Shown: positions 12,401 to 14,814 of the stretch, piece by piece
Layout of the letters: each line of letters begins with the position of its first letter
How positions within the stretch are numbered: the first letter of the stretch is position 1
NCBI GenBank assembly: GCA_035719045.1
Contig: DASTGO010000473.1
Location: 1 to 15,178 of the forward strand
Length of the DNA: 15,178 bases
Source of the DNA: DASTGO01 sp035719045
Lineage (GTDB): Bacteria > Actinomycetota > Actinomycetes > Actinomycetales > Kineosporiaceae
Direction of reading: 5' to 3'
Notes under the pieces: model-generated
What the model was told of the DNA's origin: nothing
What the model saw: the letters and a program-made list of their open reading frames with translations, nothing else
Databases searched by the model: none
Position numbers and translations under genes: made by a program

Positions 12401-14763
12401 CCGCCACCCTGCCCGGCACCGACGCCTACATGACGCGGTCGGAGCGGTCGGTTCTGGACAGCCTCCTGGGGGCCGAGGTCTGGGCGCCGGTGGCCGATGC
12501 GGTGGAGCAGTTGCGGTCGCTGCCCCCGTCGGAGCTCAACGCCGGGCTGGACCGGGTGTGGTACCAGGCCGAGGCCCGGCTGCGGGGCCTCGACGGTCTC
12601 CCTGATGCGCTGAGGGAACTCGGGGCCCGCCCGGCCGCGCAGCGCGGTGGTGGTTACGCCGAGCTGGCGTGGCAGGTGCAGGCGGACCTCGAGTCGAGGT
12701 TGAACGACCTGGCGCAGCAGTCCGGCACTCCGTCGCAGACCGGCATTCCGTCGCAGACCGGCACCCCGATGTACGCCGACACCCCGATGTACGCCGACAC
12801 CCGGTCGCAGGCCGGCACCCCGGCGTATACCGAGCGCGGCTCTGCGGACGGCAGTGCCACGCGGTCCCCCTACGGCTCGCAGTCCCGTTCGGAGTACGGG
12901 TCGGAAGCCGGCTCGGTGTCGGACCCCGGGTCTGCCTCGCACTCGAACGGCGTGTCGACCTGGGACCCCAGCGGGGAGCAGCGGTCCGGCGAGTGGGTGG
13001 ACCCGTTCGCCGGTGCCCGGCAGACGGCGGACCACTGGGCGGAGGCCACCGGGCGGCTCGGCGACGCCCTCTCGGGCCTGCCCGAACCGGTGGTGCAGCA
13101 GGCCCAGGACCGGCTGGACCAGCTGTTCGGGACCACGCCGTGGGGTGAGTCGGCGATCGTGCCCGCGCTCGCCGTGGCCACGGCCCTCTCGGACGCCCTG
13201 GTGCAGGCCGACGCCACGCTCACGCCTGAGCAGACCCGGGCGATCAGGGACGCCTTCCTCGGGCAGTACGGGTCCGTGATCGACGAGGTGACGCGCCTCG
13301 GGCAGGAGAGCCTGGCCCGCGACGGACTCGGGACGATGCCGGGCGACCCGACGTCGGCCGTGGCCCGGTTGGCACTGCTGACCGAGGGCATCACGGAGGC
13401 GGTCACCGACCTGGCCCACGCCTGGACCCGCCCGTTCCCCACCACGCAGAGCCGGACCGGCACGACGCTCCCGAGCGGCCCCGGACAGGGACCGGTGCCC
13501 GTGCTGCGCACCCTGCGCGACCTGCTGCTCGAGGCTGTCAGTGACCTGACCGCCGAACTGCCTCCCGCCGACCGCCGGCCCTCGGGCCCGGACCGGGGCG
13601 AGCAGGTGCGGGCGCAGCTGGACACGGCGCTGGGAGACCAGACGTGGCGCACCATCTCCGAGCAGGTCCTGCCGCTGCGGCAGCTGCCGCCGGCCGGGCG
13701 GATGAGCGCCTACGAGGCCCTGCACGACCTGCTGGACGAGGCCGTGGGCCCGCTGCAGGACCTCACCGCGCAGTGGGCGGGCATCGGCGAGGCCACCCCA
13801 CCGCCGGCCCCGGCCCCCGCCCCCGCAGCTCCCGCGGCGCGGTTCGGCCGCTGGTTCGGCCGGACATCAGGCGGTGACGGTTCCGCGCAGCCGGCGCAGG
13901 CCGCGGCGACGACGGCGGCAGCGACGGCGACGGCGGGCGTGCCGGCCGGGGGCCGGGTGGAGAGGACCACGCCTGCAGGGCCGGAGCGGCCGGGTTCGGC
14001 GACGCCGGAAATCCTGGTCGTCCCCGAGTCGCGGCCCGAACCGGTCCAGGACGGGCAGCCCACGTCGGCGACCCCGCAGGATCCGACCCGGTCCCCGATC
14101 TCGTCCACCTGGTTGGTCCGGTCGGCGGGAACGGAGTCCCCGTCCGGCCGGCCCGACGGGCCGCGTGAGCCGGGGGCGACCGTCGAGCCCGGTGGAGCGC
14201 AGGAGCCTGGCCGGGCGCAGGAGCCCGAGGGGCCGAAGGATCCCGGCGGAACGCAGGAGTCCGAGGGGCCGGAGGCCGAGAAGACCTGGTGGAATGCGCT
14301 TCCGTGGAGCTGGGGTGTGATCAAGGGGACCGCCCTGCCGCCGGACGAGCAGTGGATGCTCCGGAAGCAGCGGGAGGAACTGGCGTCGATGAAGTCGGCG
14401 AAGGTCGGCCAGAAGATTCCCCTGGTGTCCGCCGGTGGTTCGGGCCTGGGTGGTCTGCCGTCGAGCTCGGTCGACATCGCCGGCAAGTTCGGCGGTGCGG
14501 CCATGATCGGCGGCTACGCGGACGCCACGAACGTTCTGTCCTGGACCGAGCTGACCCAGCACACCCTGGCGTCAGGGGTGCTGATCCGGCTGAAGGACCA
14601 GCTGCCGGTGTCCGCCAACGTGCCGGGCTCGGTCGCGCACAAGGCGGTCCTGGTGTTCGGCAAGCGAGGTGACCAGCAGCAGGTCGGTGCCGCCGGGCCG
14701 TACCTGATCCGGTCGGTGTACTACGACGACAAGACCGACACCTACTACGTCGGGGTGAACTGA
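1..14763 (+). CDS. Giant modular helical-repeat protein, 5' partial (at least 4,920 aa)
   Basis: One uninterrupted frame runs from the left edge to the TGA at 14761-14763. The GTG at 31 is not the start: codons 1-10 (SPFGPLAEGA) already match the internal repeat (GWSPLSQLSEGA at 2116-2151), so the gene begins upstream. The protein is built from Ala/Leu-rich helical units of about 250 residues. At least seven copies share four blocks: FG-x3-W with VPALAxxWA, LxxG-x3-AVxxLAxAWA, GPxPLVLELR, and WxxIADxVxxLRSLPP. Units are joined by Ser/Pro/Glu/Gly linkers and interleaved with coiled coils. The last 160 residues form a distinct domain. I saw no Cys anywhere and only four Lys before residue 4,760. 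No membrane helix, LPXTG anchor, nucleotide-binding loop or megasynthase motif is visible; an N-terminal signal cannot be assessed. Repeats conserved at protein level with many synonymous differences show that this frame is the coding one. Function is unknown; a scaffold or delivery protein with a C-terminal head is inference. Confidence 0.95.
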   Translation, partial: SPFGPLAEGAVQALTQLARAWALAPSAGSEITEITEAAGTVADTAVPGTALEGPAQTGPAPLVLALRDVLRELARSTALDPASGIQADQATVDRAADAPSGPFGAAAWESVAADVAGLRGLSPQRGGALFADVLNRVRTHLAAFDAQVSGLDGQGTTLSTPADPSGIAELSGIPGMSGIEVEPPVPLSRLVPGARVAADIPQQVSVAVRDRVRELLEAGRVEASRTRMEQLLQGRGSQVRSPGYDLALHTAVTEALQGALTDLQNQSQTRTDLSSAELALLTADVAALEQATALAAEEVYRRLVTLGRQRTQADALGAPFGEFTADPARAITDDTPLRGDHWDLAADVAAGRGPAGDPGASTSRVAPVQESSAAESSAAQSSAPGAVPGGQQAEGPSQQVAPTVRGLLPEAGQALEGLAPAIQHLIAERVMTSFDPELLTGLREAVVRHLVPRALPGVSAQVVESTQARIRGIWDSAVEERPDDQLPSEEGSARVELLLNRALTQLTGAPVRPAAVPGNAAAVGPLAPTDAVRVGTVRIDQFAGALALPLSEALLGRTAPVQDAVVWAGPSSPAGRSPSAADAATAGGVQFADHAAVAADRVAGLPVSQELAQELQDRARQMFGDLAWGPGALVPELAAVAAAQDVLAGASAEGPSAGRLEPTDQISLRSGLIEAQRSLATRLTAAANTELTRQAAATGLPERAFGWSPLSQLSEGAIQALDELSRAWAVADGTPVRDLSGADAVAALPAAVGPAPLALAVRDVVRETVRRLPVGQSQRMNGLLDDPLGPLGDAAWEAIGRDLTALRGLPRLQQDGLRADVLGLARTQLRALVNQSAALPGSTSPNLTQRENAARALARQAFGSGPGQAAVVERLMTDLSWGLTEGLSPAGAVLLAANRALSSPAAAAGSVTFLAVGRGLPELLQQVQQAHALDAQELRQVAATLSDAVLGAAVRDAQDAARARQDVAVNEVRAAQERGTVDTDRQAAQRELELAGTQVAELQARWQQQRDHVAQLLAESLTGPDRLRQVFAEALGNAWPLLGEVARAHAEGRTFESGARARVEGYAAPAAQVRTAEVPSESVMPAEVASPGSPESAQDRTEPAEALPGEASASESDAGRSERASSVASEPGAAALEPGDPSSSEPAPTGVSDAELLALLDRMGEPYGDPARVIRENMPLTLRLWESALAPVPAEVVRQEIASRIGQSVAEGRRAAQLLAAIDSRGTSESAAPGIVSALTTVLGTAGADSMSAPVARVPERAQQLVEHLEHELAAHHDGRIDFNSDQVDELLLQVHDVLQGVPEASAAMRRASAVREVYRQPLREAYAEALRAYGAYQEAVRAQAAPSDSGRAQELADRWTVADLMLRSFDGERSELGWRILEARVGLARIGALNNEDSPLVTAYAGLDPLSQLMLYGTTFTPGVRTESAAAPVEAPAQAVAEPAPPALPADRVATDWEATGLSEQAQARLALSYQADPGAAGRTVAALQQFDAGSLPEQALVDLLTTLGRGFVQAPQPGQRLIELPRSAFFDVFSLDAGVEIALHDLASAAFEGRSDSAAALEAGGAQRLVEGLRGVYERALRSLLGAAAASQETAAQISAGRSLAAVTDPRADAVWAQISRRIESRPAGGLAAVIADTTRDLAGLRPAELTAQTWAGLGVPAPAMFGFGDVASTSQAAGRPASVTEPGSDGSVSDGSVSDGSVSDGEFAATAEHWARVERSSTSAGPSTRTSSDPQSSARTVSDPGTSSERASGVPSEPVASAEAQAQQDRFERRVAAQERLRARLQVVAEQRAAAAAQRAAEAAQQQRFERRVAAQERLRARLQEAAERRAAEAAQRESARLQAADTPAVTPRQAAAVESPVAAEPAAAQPQASEVLARTGDRAVQALDDLLASAVRQAEGDLALLTPQEAAEQARSAAERGAIWRLEVVDRRLEQAAQEVQRLQARWNEVRDAEVARLLAAGDPSGRALDGGPGPLPAVSAQAEQVAGEYAAALRAERELQMRAEAFAQLAPQAFGDAAAPVPVGVQAAPGVAESGVQGEQLTSALGMIETVLRENVNLSLSPDQRLTTAQAVQDVVLPEFASRLEELFGPVAWGPSEVVPALAASWAAQQLLGDSETVPSFAMSALQSEVARLLGQSQGHLREILGWQLEASGQERLTRTGSTATAADGLDALSAGMTEAVTDLARAWAQATGVPETVDGRAFGAPSGLTGTTPRVLVLELGVALGELMARSLAGDTPDAVVSTPEATRRLFEAMWAPIADLVQAVRSLPVQQRDTALEELGRQTQARVDGLRQQLGAEVAEAIAQQNALLGLSSPAQGGLTGQGTSGRDLNPSASELASMTDSQLRRLRYAQRFAQHQQGAQARAESGAVESGAVEPAPVQSQTPEVLAHNEERATPEQGGPAAQALDDLLASAVRQAEVDLVPLTPQEAAEQARSAAERGASWQLEVVDRRLEQAAQEVQQLQARWNEVRDAEVARLLAAGDPSGRALDAGLDSLPAVSAQAEQVAGEYAAALLAERELQLRAEAFAQLGPQAFAGTEGVPTDEARGEQWTRTLTMFETALRESEASEAVRQDAQEAVLAEFASRLGELFGPVAWGPSEVVPALAASWAVGQLVRDTEAVPFTDMSELQADTATLLDAVQDQLRGEVLAWQLEASGQERLAGTESTGSSTDGLDALAAGMTEAVTDLAWSWVYATPLTGAVGGSGIDGSAGLRADAVSGEQTGTGARALVLELGHTLGEAMAEVLTQGTADVRADVLAPTRGQAEATWAPIADLVEAVRSLPPSQWDAAVGELGRQTQARVSELRQEIATGFADAVERQNAFRGWSGSPEADGRTGQRTGVMNLDPSASELASMSDSELRQLRYAQRFARHQQGARAGAEAVRSEPGVSAEPGAPSEEGARSESGLWPQASVRSQDGARSQDGARSEDGARSEEGARSEEGARSEEGLWPQGSVGSGDSVRFTETVAPQQIAQSPRSPGLPADPAGAVPVAAVPAAEVSAVPTVALNRFLPEAGLPVELPAAVAEPFRERTWEFLLPLSDNAFPARLVALDALGHVASGPAGQALTAAERAVADRAVAELSAAAYQGLVDLGRARLGWEGPSSAAEGVVVHTAPTTVRGLPPEIGQVLEGLAPAVARLSFDGLLTPDNLALLSVLRDVVVNGVVPAALPGASAEAVAVARQEVARRWDEAARDTDQWTVGYAPSIGSETSVWDSNGPVDVSRRPLWPGAVQDLGLQIEDSALTNPWSLTLVDKFAASLATALSGERVDGGPVVEDVTWSQPSRSEDSAAAADLARWTDGLGLPEGAQRSVTGALEQLFEAAPWDERSPQPGVVPALATTWAVGEAVRAQEWKLTAELRQQLAYTAADAGEVRLSPAERAVLDEVYRQQREALVGELIQRGQQRGDGAPAPAADRIAALTHGVADAVVELASAWAAPGRPGAQAAAAVPDVADVAHPDEAYGPGPAVLELGRQVGWAVLDELAAHDPVTAERVETALRDRRSPVRQAAWRSIAETVQGAQALAPGERQAAYDGLRQQVDGLMDALRGIVAGAVPSGARPSSPAAGAPAVARSWAAFDEAGYDSSSSSSSESSSSESSSSEASSPASVPPRASQASSRTSVPSEREAVAPPSPARPAGPDASPESVFTARSVLSPQSVSSPESVYSARSVSSPESVLSAQSVSSQESVPMPSQEGSAAPAGPATSPDSASTVEPVEALDLVPDAVSGIEIPASVALQVRDRAGESLSRMPAGVDNTFESQVAVLEALGHVMSEPGVQALAPADQVTLEVAAAQLSTAVFDTLAGLGQGRAEGPVAGLPPQLGLALQGLAPAVGRLTADGLITLENPRLLAGLREAVVRHGVSFLARGDGAEAVDVARQELGAQWDRLAAAEQPAVSGTAGTDRLAGHLAAMLSEAAWAPGSPEVDGSVTSSPGAGEAGRSEIHAHVEYLLSDADIPQAAQGRVQAALDTFFGSSSWRHAGDSDVVPALVAAWALRDTLGAQGGKLTAEERLGAGLAVGDPRELRLGDEDTQVLEQTYRQQRELISWQVGELGDRRLEEMPDVPADRAHRMRAGAADALVQLGLVWAQSTSPVVDPVSGVEVPAERDAFRPVGPRPLVTELASVLADEVAATLPGTDAYMTRSERSVLDSLLGAEVWAPVADAVEQLRSLPPSELNAGLDRVWYQAEARLRGLDGLPDALRELGARPAAQRGGGYAELAWQVQADLESRLNDLAQQSGTPSQTGIPSQTGTPMYADTPMYADTRSQAGTPAYTERGSADGSATRSPYGSQSRSEYGSEAGSVSDPGSASHSNGVSTWDPSGEQRSGEWVDPFAGARQTADHWAEATGRLGDALSGLPEPVVQQAQDRLDQLFGTTPWGESAIVPALAVATALSDALVQADATLTPEQTRAIRDAFLGQYGSVIDEVTRLGQESLARDGLGTMPGDPTSAVARLALLTEGITEAVTDLAHAWTRPFPTTQSRTGTTLPSGPGQGPVPVLRTLRDLLLEAVSDLTAELPPADRRPSGPDRGEQVRAQLDTALGDQTWRTISEQVLPLRQLPPAGRMSAYEALHDLLDEAVGPLQDLTAQWAGIGEATPPPAPAPAPAAPAARFGRWFGRTSGGDGSAQPAQAAATTAAATATAGVPAGGRVERTTPAGPERPGSATPEILVVPESRPEPVQDGQPTSATPQDPTRSPISSTWLVRSAGTESPSGRPDGPREPGATVEPGGAQEPGRAQEPEGPKDPGGTQESEGPEAEKTWWNALPWSWGVIKGTALPPDEQWMLRKQREELASMKSAKVGQKIPLVSAGGSGLGGLPSSSVDIAGKFGGAAMIGGYADATNVLSWTELTQHTLASGVLIRLKDQLPVSANVPGSVAHKAVLVFGKRGDQQQVGAAGPYLIRSVYYDDKTDTYYVGVN
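559..2510 (+). repeat. Supermodule 1 (B-C-D-A order)
   Basis: Four segments occur here in an order repeated at 9037 and 11167. B starts at LSRLVPGARVAADIPQQVSV (559) and ends near EEVYRRLVTLGRQR. C is VRGLLPEAGQALEGLAPAI (from about 1210) to a GIWDSA-type end. D is a short helix, IDQFAGALALPLSEALLG (about 1615-1670). A follows at about 1780-2510, with MFGDLAWGP (1864), LSEGAIQALDELSRAWAVAD (2137), GPAPLALAVRDVVRETV and AAWEAIGRDLTALRGLP. A Ser/Ala linker with ESSAA/ESSAA/QSSAP repeats lies between B and C (about 1108-1152). All segments are predicted helical, and the role is unknown. This copy is more diverged from supermodules 2 and 3 than they are from each other. Confidence 0.7.
2539..3180 (+). 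other. Helical and coiled-coil segment E1 of the giant protein
   Basis: This is a long Ala/Gln/Arg/Glu-rich segment. It begins with helices (NLTQRENAARALARQAFG) and passes into a strong coiled-coil-like stretch around 2860-3065, with regular Leu/Val/Ala spacing among Gln, Arg and Glu. The core VAELQARWQQQRDHVAQLLA (from 2995) matches VQRLQARWNEVRDAEVARLL in the tandem duplication at 5629-8646, so three related coiled coils occur in the window and this one is the most diverged. Coiled-coil assignment is by eye. Such segments often act as rods or oligomerisation elements, but no partner is visible. Confidence 0.6.
3181..3450 (+). other. Ser/Glu/Pro-rich disordered linker
   Basis: This acidic, low-complexity linker separates coiled coil E1 from the next helical region. 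It is dominated by Ser, Glu, Pro, Ala and Gly, with recurring SE and EPG steps such as GEASASESDAGRSERAS and SEPGAAALEPGDPSSSEP. It has no hydrophobic core and is probably a flexible spacer. Unlike the linkers at 8758 and 10939 it shows no clean tandem period. Confidence 0.6.
3451..4260 (+). other. Unique helical region F of the giant protein
   Basis: This helical region lacks the four A blocks. It opens with a short conserved piece, GDPARVIRENMPLTLRLWES (from 3502), that resembles ADPARAITDDTPLRGDHWDL at 973-1032. Later helices include VPERAQQLVEHLEHELAAHH, the uncommonly polar DGRIDFNSDQVDELLLQVHD, REVYRQPLREAYAEALRAYG and a Leu/Tyr-rich end (PLSQLMLYGTTF). The REVYRQ piece resembles the YRQQRE piece of A copies 4 and 5, so distant kinship with A is possible. 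Of all the scaffold segments this one looks least repetitive and could carry a specific binding role, but I recognise no catalytic motif. Confidence 0.55.
4351..4995 (+). repeat. Region G: probable diverged A-like helical unit
   Basis: The second half follows the A plan. A helix, SLDAGVEIALHDLASAAFEG, sits where A has LTEGITEAVTDLAHAWT. LVEGLRGVYERALRSLLG parallels VLRTLRDLLLEAVSDLTA, and AVWAQISRRIESRPAGGL parallels QTWRTISEQVLPLRQLPP of the copy near 13645. The first half (EATGLSEQAQARLALSYQAD, then a Pro/Gln loop) is not clearly alignable. Homology with A is inferred by eye from spacing and hydrophobic pattern, so it is less certain than for the numbered copies. Confidence 0.45.
5026..5310 (+). 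other. Ser/Asp/Thr-rich linker
   Basis: This disordered linker lies between region G and the 38-residue coiled-coil repeats. It contains the SDGSV tandem repeat (5071-5124), then an Ala/His/Trp piece (FAATAEHWARVE, near 5128) similar to ARQTADHWAEA near 13018, then a Ser/Thr/Pro/Arg stretch with repeated SDP steps. It is strongly hydrophilic, with no folded-looking core apart from the HW piece. Confidence 0.6.
5071..5124 (+). repeat. 15-bp tandem repeat encoding SDGSV (3.6 copies)
   Basis: Units of the form tccgacgggtcggtg start at 5071, 5086 and 5101, with a partial unit at 5116-5124. They encode SDGSV SDGSV SDGSV SDG. The copies differ only at tcc/tcg serine codons and the final ggg/ggc, which fits recent slippage expansion within a flexible linker. 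Confidence 0.9.
5317..5544 (+). repeat. Two tandem 38-residue coiled-coil repeats
   Basis: Two 114-bp units (5317-5430 and 5431-5544) each encode RFERRVAAQERLRARLQ followed by an Ala/Glu/Gln/Arg run. The first 52 bp are identical between copies (5317-5368 and 5431-5482), then the units diverge by a few substitutions. The protein is very rich in Arg, Gln, Glu and Ala with heptad-like Leu/Val/Ala spacing, so a long charged helix or coiled coil is likely. It leads into the larger tandem duplication that begins near 5629. Confidence 0.85.
5629..7098 (+). repeat. Large tandem duplication, unit 1 (coiled coil plus A copy 2)
   Basis: This is the first of two adjacent, closely similar segments of about 1.5 kb. 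It starts at SEVLARTGDRAVQALDDLLA and runs through a coiled coil (VDRRLEQAAQEVQRLQARWN), an Ala/Glu-rich helix (AQAEQVAGEYAAALRAEREL), then a complete A unit: ELFGPVAWGPSEVVPALAAS (6271), LSAGMTEAVTDLARAWAQAT (6532), PRVLVLELGVALGELMARS and MWAPIADLVQAVRSLP. It ends with a basic helix, LRRLRYAQRFAQHQQGAQA, before an ESGAVESGAV linker. Its partner lies at 7168-8646. Confidence 0.9.
7168..8646 (+). repeat. Large tandem duplication, unit 2 (coiled coil plus A copy 3)
   Basis: This is the second copy of the segment at 5629-7098, offset by 1,566 bp in the coiled-coil part and 1,512-1,545 bp further on because of small indels. Stretches are identical at nucleotide level: 84 bp at 7404-7487 (equal to 5838-5921), 55 bp at 7291-7345 (5725-5779) and 59 bp at 7783-7841 (6271-6329). 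Between them, protein and DNA differ freely, for example around 7620-7740 and 8090-8190. It ends with LRQLRYAQRFARHQQGA. The patchwork suggests duplication followed by local homogenisation. Confidence 0.9.
8758..8865 (+). repeat. 18-bp tandem repeat encoding RS(Q/E)(D/E)GA, six copies
   Basis: Six 18-bp units start at 8758, 8776, 8794, 8812, 8830 and 8848. They encode RSQDGA twice, RSEDGA, RSEEGA twice and RSEEGL. Changes run in steps along the array (QD, QD, ED, EE, EE, EE), as expected from serial slippage duplication. GLWPQAS lies just before the array and GLWPQGS overlaps its end, so a larger unit may once have been duplicated too. The array lies in an acidic linker between the tandem duplication and supermodule 2. 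Confidence 0.9.
9037..10680 (+). repeat. Supermodule 2 (B-C-D-A order)
   Basis: B opens with LNRFLPEAGLPVELPAAVAE (9037) and ends at LTAAERAVADRAVAELSAAA and a GLVDLGRARLG helix. C is VRGLPPEIGQVLEGLAPAVA (from about 9370), ending VARQEVARRWDEAARD. After a linker that includes WSLTLVDKFAASLATALSG (D, containing the first Lys in the window), unit A copy 4 runs from about 9895: LFEAAPW (9970), VVPALATTWAVGEAV, EVYRQQREALVGELIQRGQQ, LTHGVADAVVELASAWA (10273), GPAVLELGRQVGWAVLDEL and AAWRSIAETVQGAQALAP. It pairs closely with supermodule 3 about 2.1 kb downstream. All segments look helical. Confidence 0.75.
10765..10827 (+). repeat. Poly-Ser/Glu tract
   Basis: This tract has 21 codons, 17 of them Ser (mostly tcc and tcg, one agc), arranged as S7-E-S4-E-S4-E-A-S2. 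The SSSSE period gives a 15-bp quasi-repeat. It is a flexible, hydrophilic linker. Runs of Ser with regularly spaced Glu could be phosphorylated or glycosylated, but nothing here shows that. Confidence 0.85.
10939..11082 (+). repeat. 18-bp tandem repeat encoding S(P/A/Q)(E/R/Q)SVx, eight copies
   Basis: Eight 18-bp units start at 10939 and every 18 bases to 11065. They read SPESVF, TARSVL, SPQSVS, SPESVY, SARSVS, SPESVL, SAQSVS and SQESVP. Every unit keeps the SV pair at positions 4-5, encoded tcggtg in all but one, while the sixth position alternates between hydrophobic (F, L, Y, L) and Ser. The array is in the Ser/Pro linker joining supermodules 2 and 3. Confidence 0.9.
11167..12640 (+). 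repeat. Supermodule 3 (B-C-D-A order)
   Basis: B opens with LDLVPDAVSGIEIPASVALQ (11167), with a VLEALGHVMSEPG core matching ALDALGHVASGPA of supermodule 2. C is VAGLPPQLGLALQGLAPAVG (from about 11455), ending VARQELGAQWDRLAAAE. D is GTDRLAGHLAAMLSEAAWAP. A copy 5 follows from about 11840: FFGSSSWRHAGDSDVVPALV (11926), GGKLTAEERLG, TYRQQRELISWQVGELGDRR, MRAGAADALVQLGLVWAQ (12223), GPRPLVTELASVLADEV and VWAPVADAVEQLRSLPPSEL. Both this copy and copy 4 carry their only Lys in a KLTAE motif, a sign of direct kinship. Confidence 0.75.
12727..12834 (+). repeat. 18-bp tandem repeat encoding TP(S/M)(Q/Y)(T/A)(G/D), six copies
   Basis: Six 18-bp units start at 12727 and every 18 bases to 12817, encoding TPSQTG, IPSQTG, TPMYAD, TPMYAD, TRSQAG and TPAYTE. 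Units 3 and 4 are almost identical in DNA. The following 150 bases stay Ser/Gly/Tyr-rich (YGSQSRSEYGSEAGSVSDPG) and complete a flexible linker to the last A unit. The sequence is unrelated to the other hexapeptide arrays, though the period is the same. Confidence 0.85.
13012..13790 (+). repeat. Helical unit A, copy 6 (last copy, standing alone)
   Basis: This complete A unit has no B-C-D segments before it. Blocks are ARQTADHWAEATGRLGDAL (13015), LFGTTPWGESAIVPALAVAT (13123), a LTPEQTRAIRDAFLGQYG helix, LTEGITEAVTDLAHAWTRP (13378), GPVPVLRTLRDLLLEAVSDL and TWRTISEQVLPLRQLPPAGR (13642), ending EAVGPLQDLTAQWAG. It is the cleanest example of the unit, with about 85 residues from block 1 to block 2 and about 90 from block 2 to block 4. 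It is the last folded scaffold unit before the C-terminal linker. Confidence 0.8.
13795..14280 (+). other. Pro/Ala then acidic EPG-rich linker before the C-terminal domain
   Basis: This is a disordered stretch of about 160 residues. It opens with a Pro-Ala rod (PPPAPAPAPAAPAA), then RFGRWFGR, an Ala/Thr run (QAAATTAAATATAG), a Pro/Ser/Thr/Arg stretch, and from 14167 a Glu/Pro/Gly run with repeated EPG or EPE steps (VEPGGAQEPGRAQEPEG). It separates the last helical unit from the C-terminal domain. It is one of the longest linkers in the window, consistent with a tethered, mobile C-terminal domain. Confidence 0.7.
14281..14760 (+). other. Distinct Lys-containing C-terminal domain (160 residues)
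   Basis: This segment is unlike the scaffold. It starts with an aromatic stretch (KTWWNALPWSWGVIKG), then a charged helix (DEQWMLRKQREELASMKSAK). A Gly/Ser-rich part follows (VSAGGSGLGGLPSSS, KFGGAAMIGGYADATN), then a beta-like region (GVLIRLKDQLPVSA, AHKAVLVFGKRG, YLIRSVYYDDKTDTYYVGVN) ending at the stop. It carries 11 Lys in 160 residues against four in the 4,760 before it, and is richer in Tyr. There is no Cys, so a Cys-protease or papain-like toxin is excluded. His, Asp and Tyr residues are present, but I recognise no catalytic set. A polymorphic-toxin-like tip or a binding domain is possible; both are inference. Confidence 0.6.
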
Positions 14764-14814
14764 TCCCCGCGGCATGTCGGGCCGGGACGAGCTGAGCGCT
14801 GCGACACGTTTCGG

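Noticed and set aside
1363..13725. Long minus-strand open frames (4638-1363, 8634-6196 and 13725-8950, up to about 1,590 codons)
   Set aside because: They are typical antisense shadows of high-GC coding sequence: Arg/Pro/Gly/His-rich with no folded-looking pattern. The + frame conserves repeated protein blocks while varying at third positions, so the + frame is under selection.
14281..14760. Cell-wall anchor or membrane anchor at the C terminus
   Set aside because: There is no LPXTG-type motif, no hydrophobic helix of about 20 residues and no basic tail. The protein ends in a polar, Tyr-rich beta-like stretch.
14701..14760. Type VII secretion signal (YxxxD/E) at the C terminus
   Set aside because: The Tyr-Tyr-Asp-Asp stretch near the end does not give Y-x3-D/E from either Tyr, and no WXG helical hairpin precedes it.
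1..14763. Modular polyketide or non-ribosomal peptide synthetase
   Set aside because: The size and modularity suggest it, but there is no ketosynthase active-site Cys (no Cys at all), no acyltransferase GHSxG, no carrier-protein DSL serine motif and no adenylation core motifs. The modules are simple helical repeats.
1..14763. Phage tail tape-measure protein
   Set aside because: Helical repeats and length fit loosely, but this frame far exceeds usual tape-measure length, has many long Ser/Pro/Gly linkers and no membrane-spanning segment, and no phage genes lie beside it.
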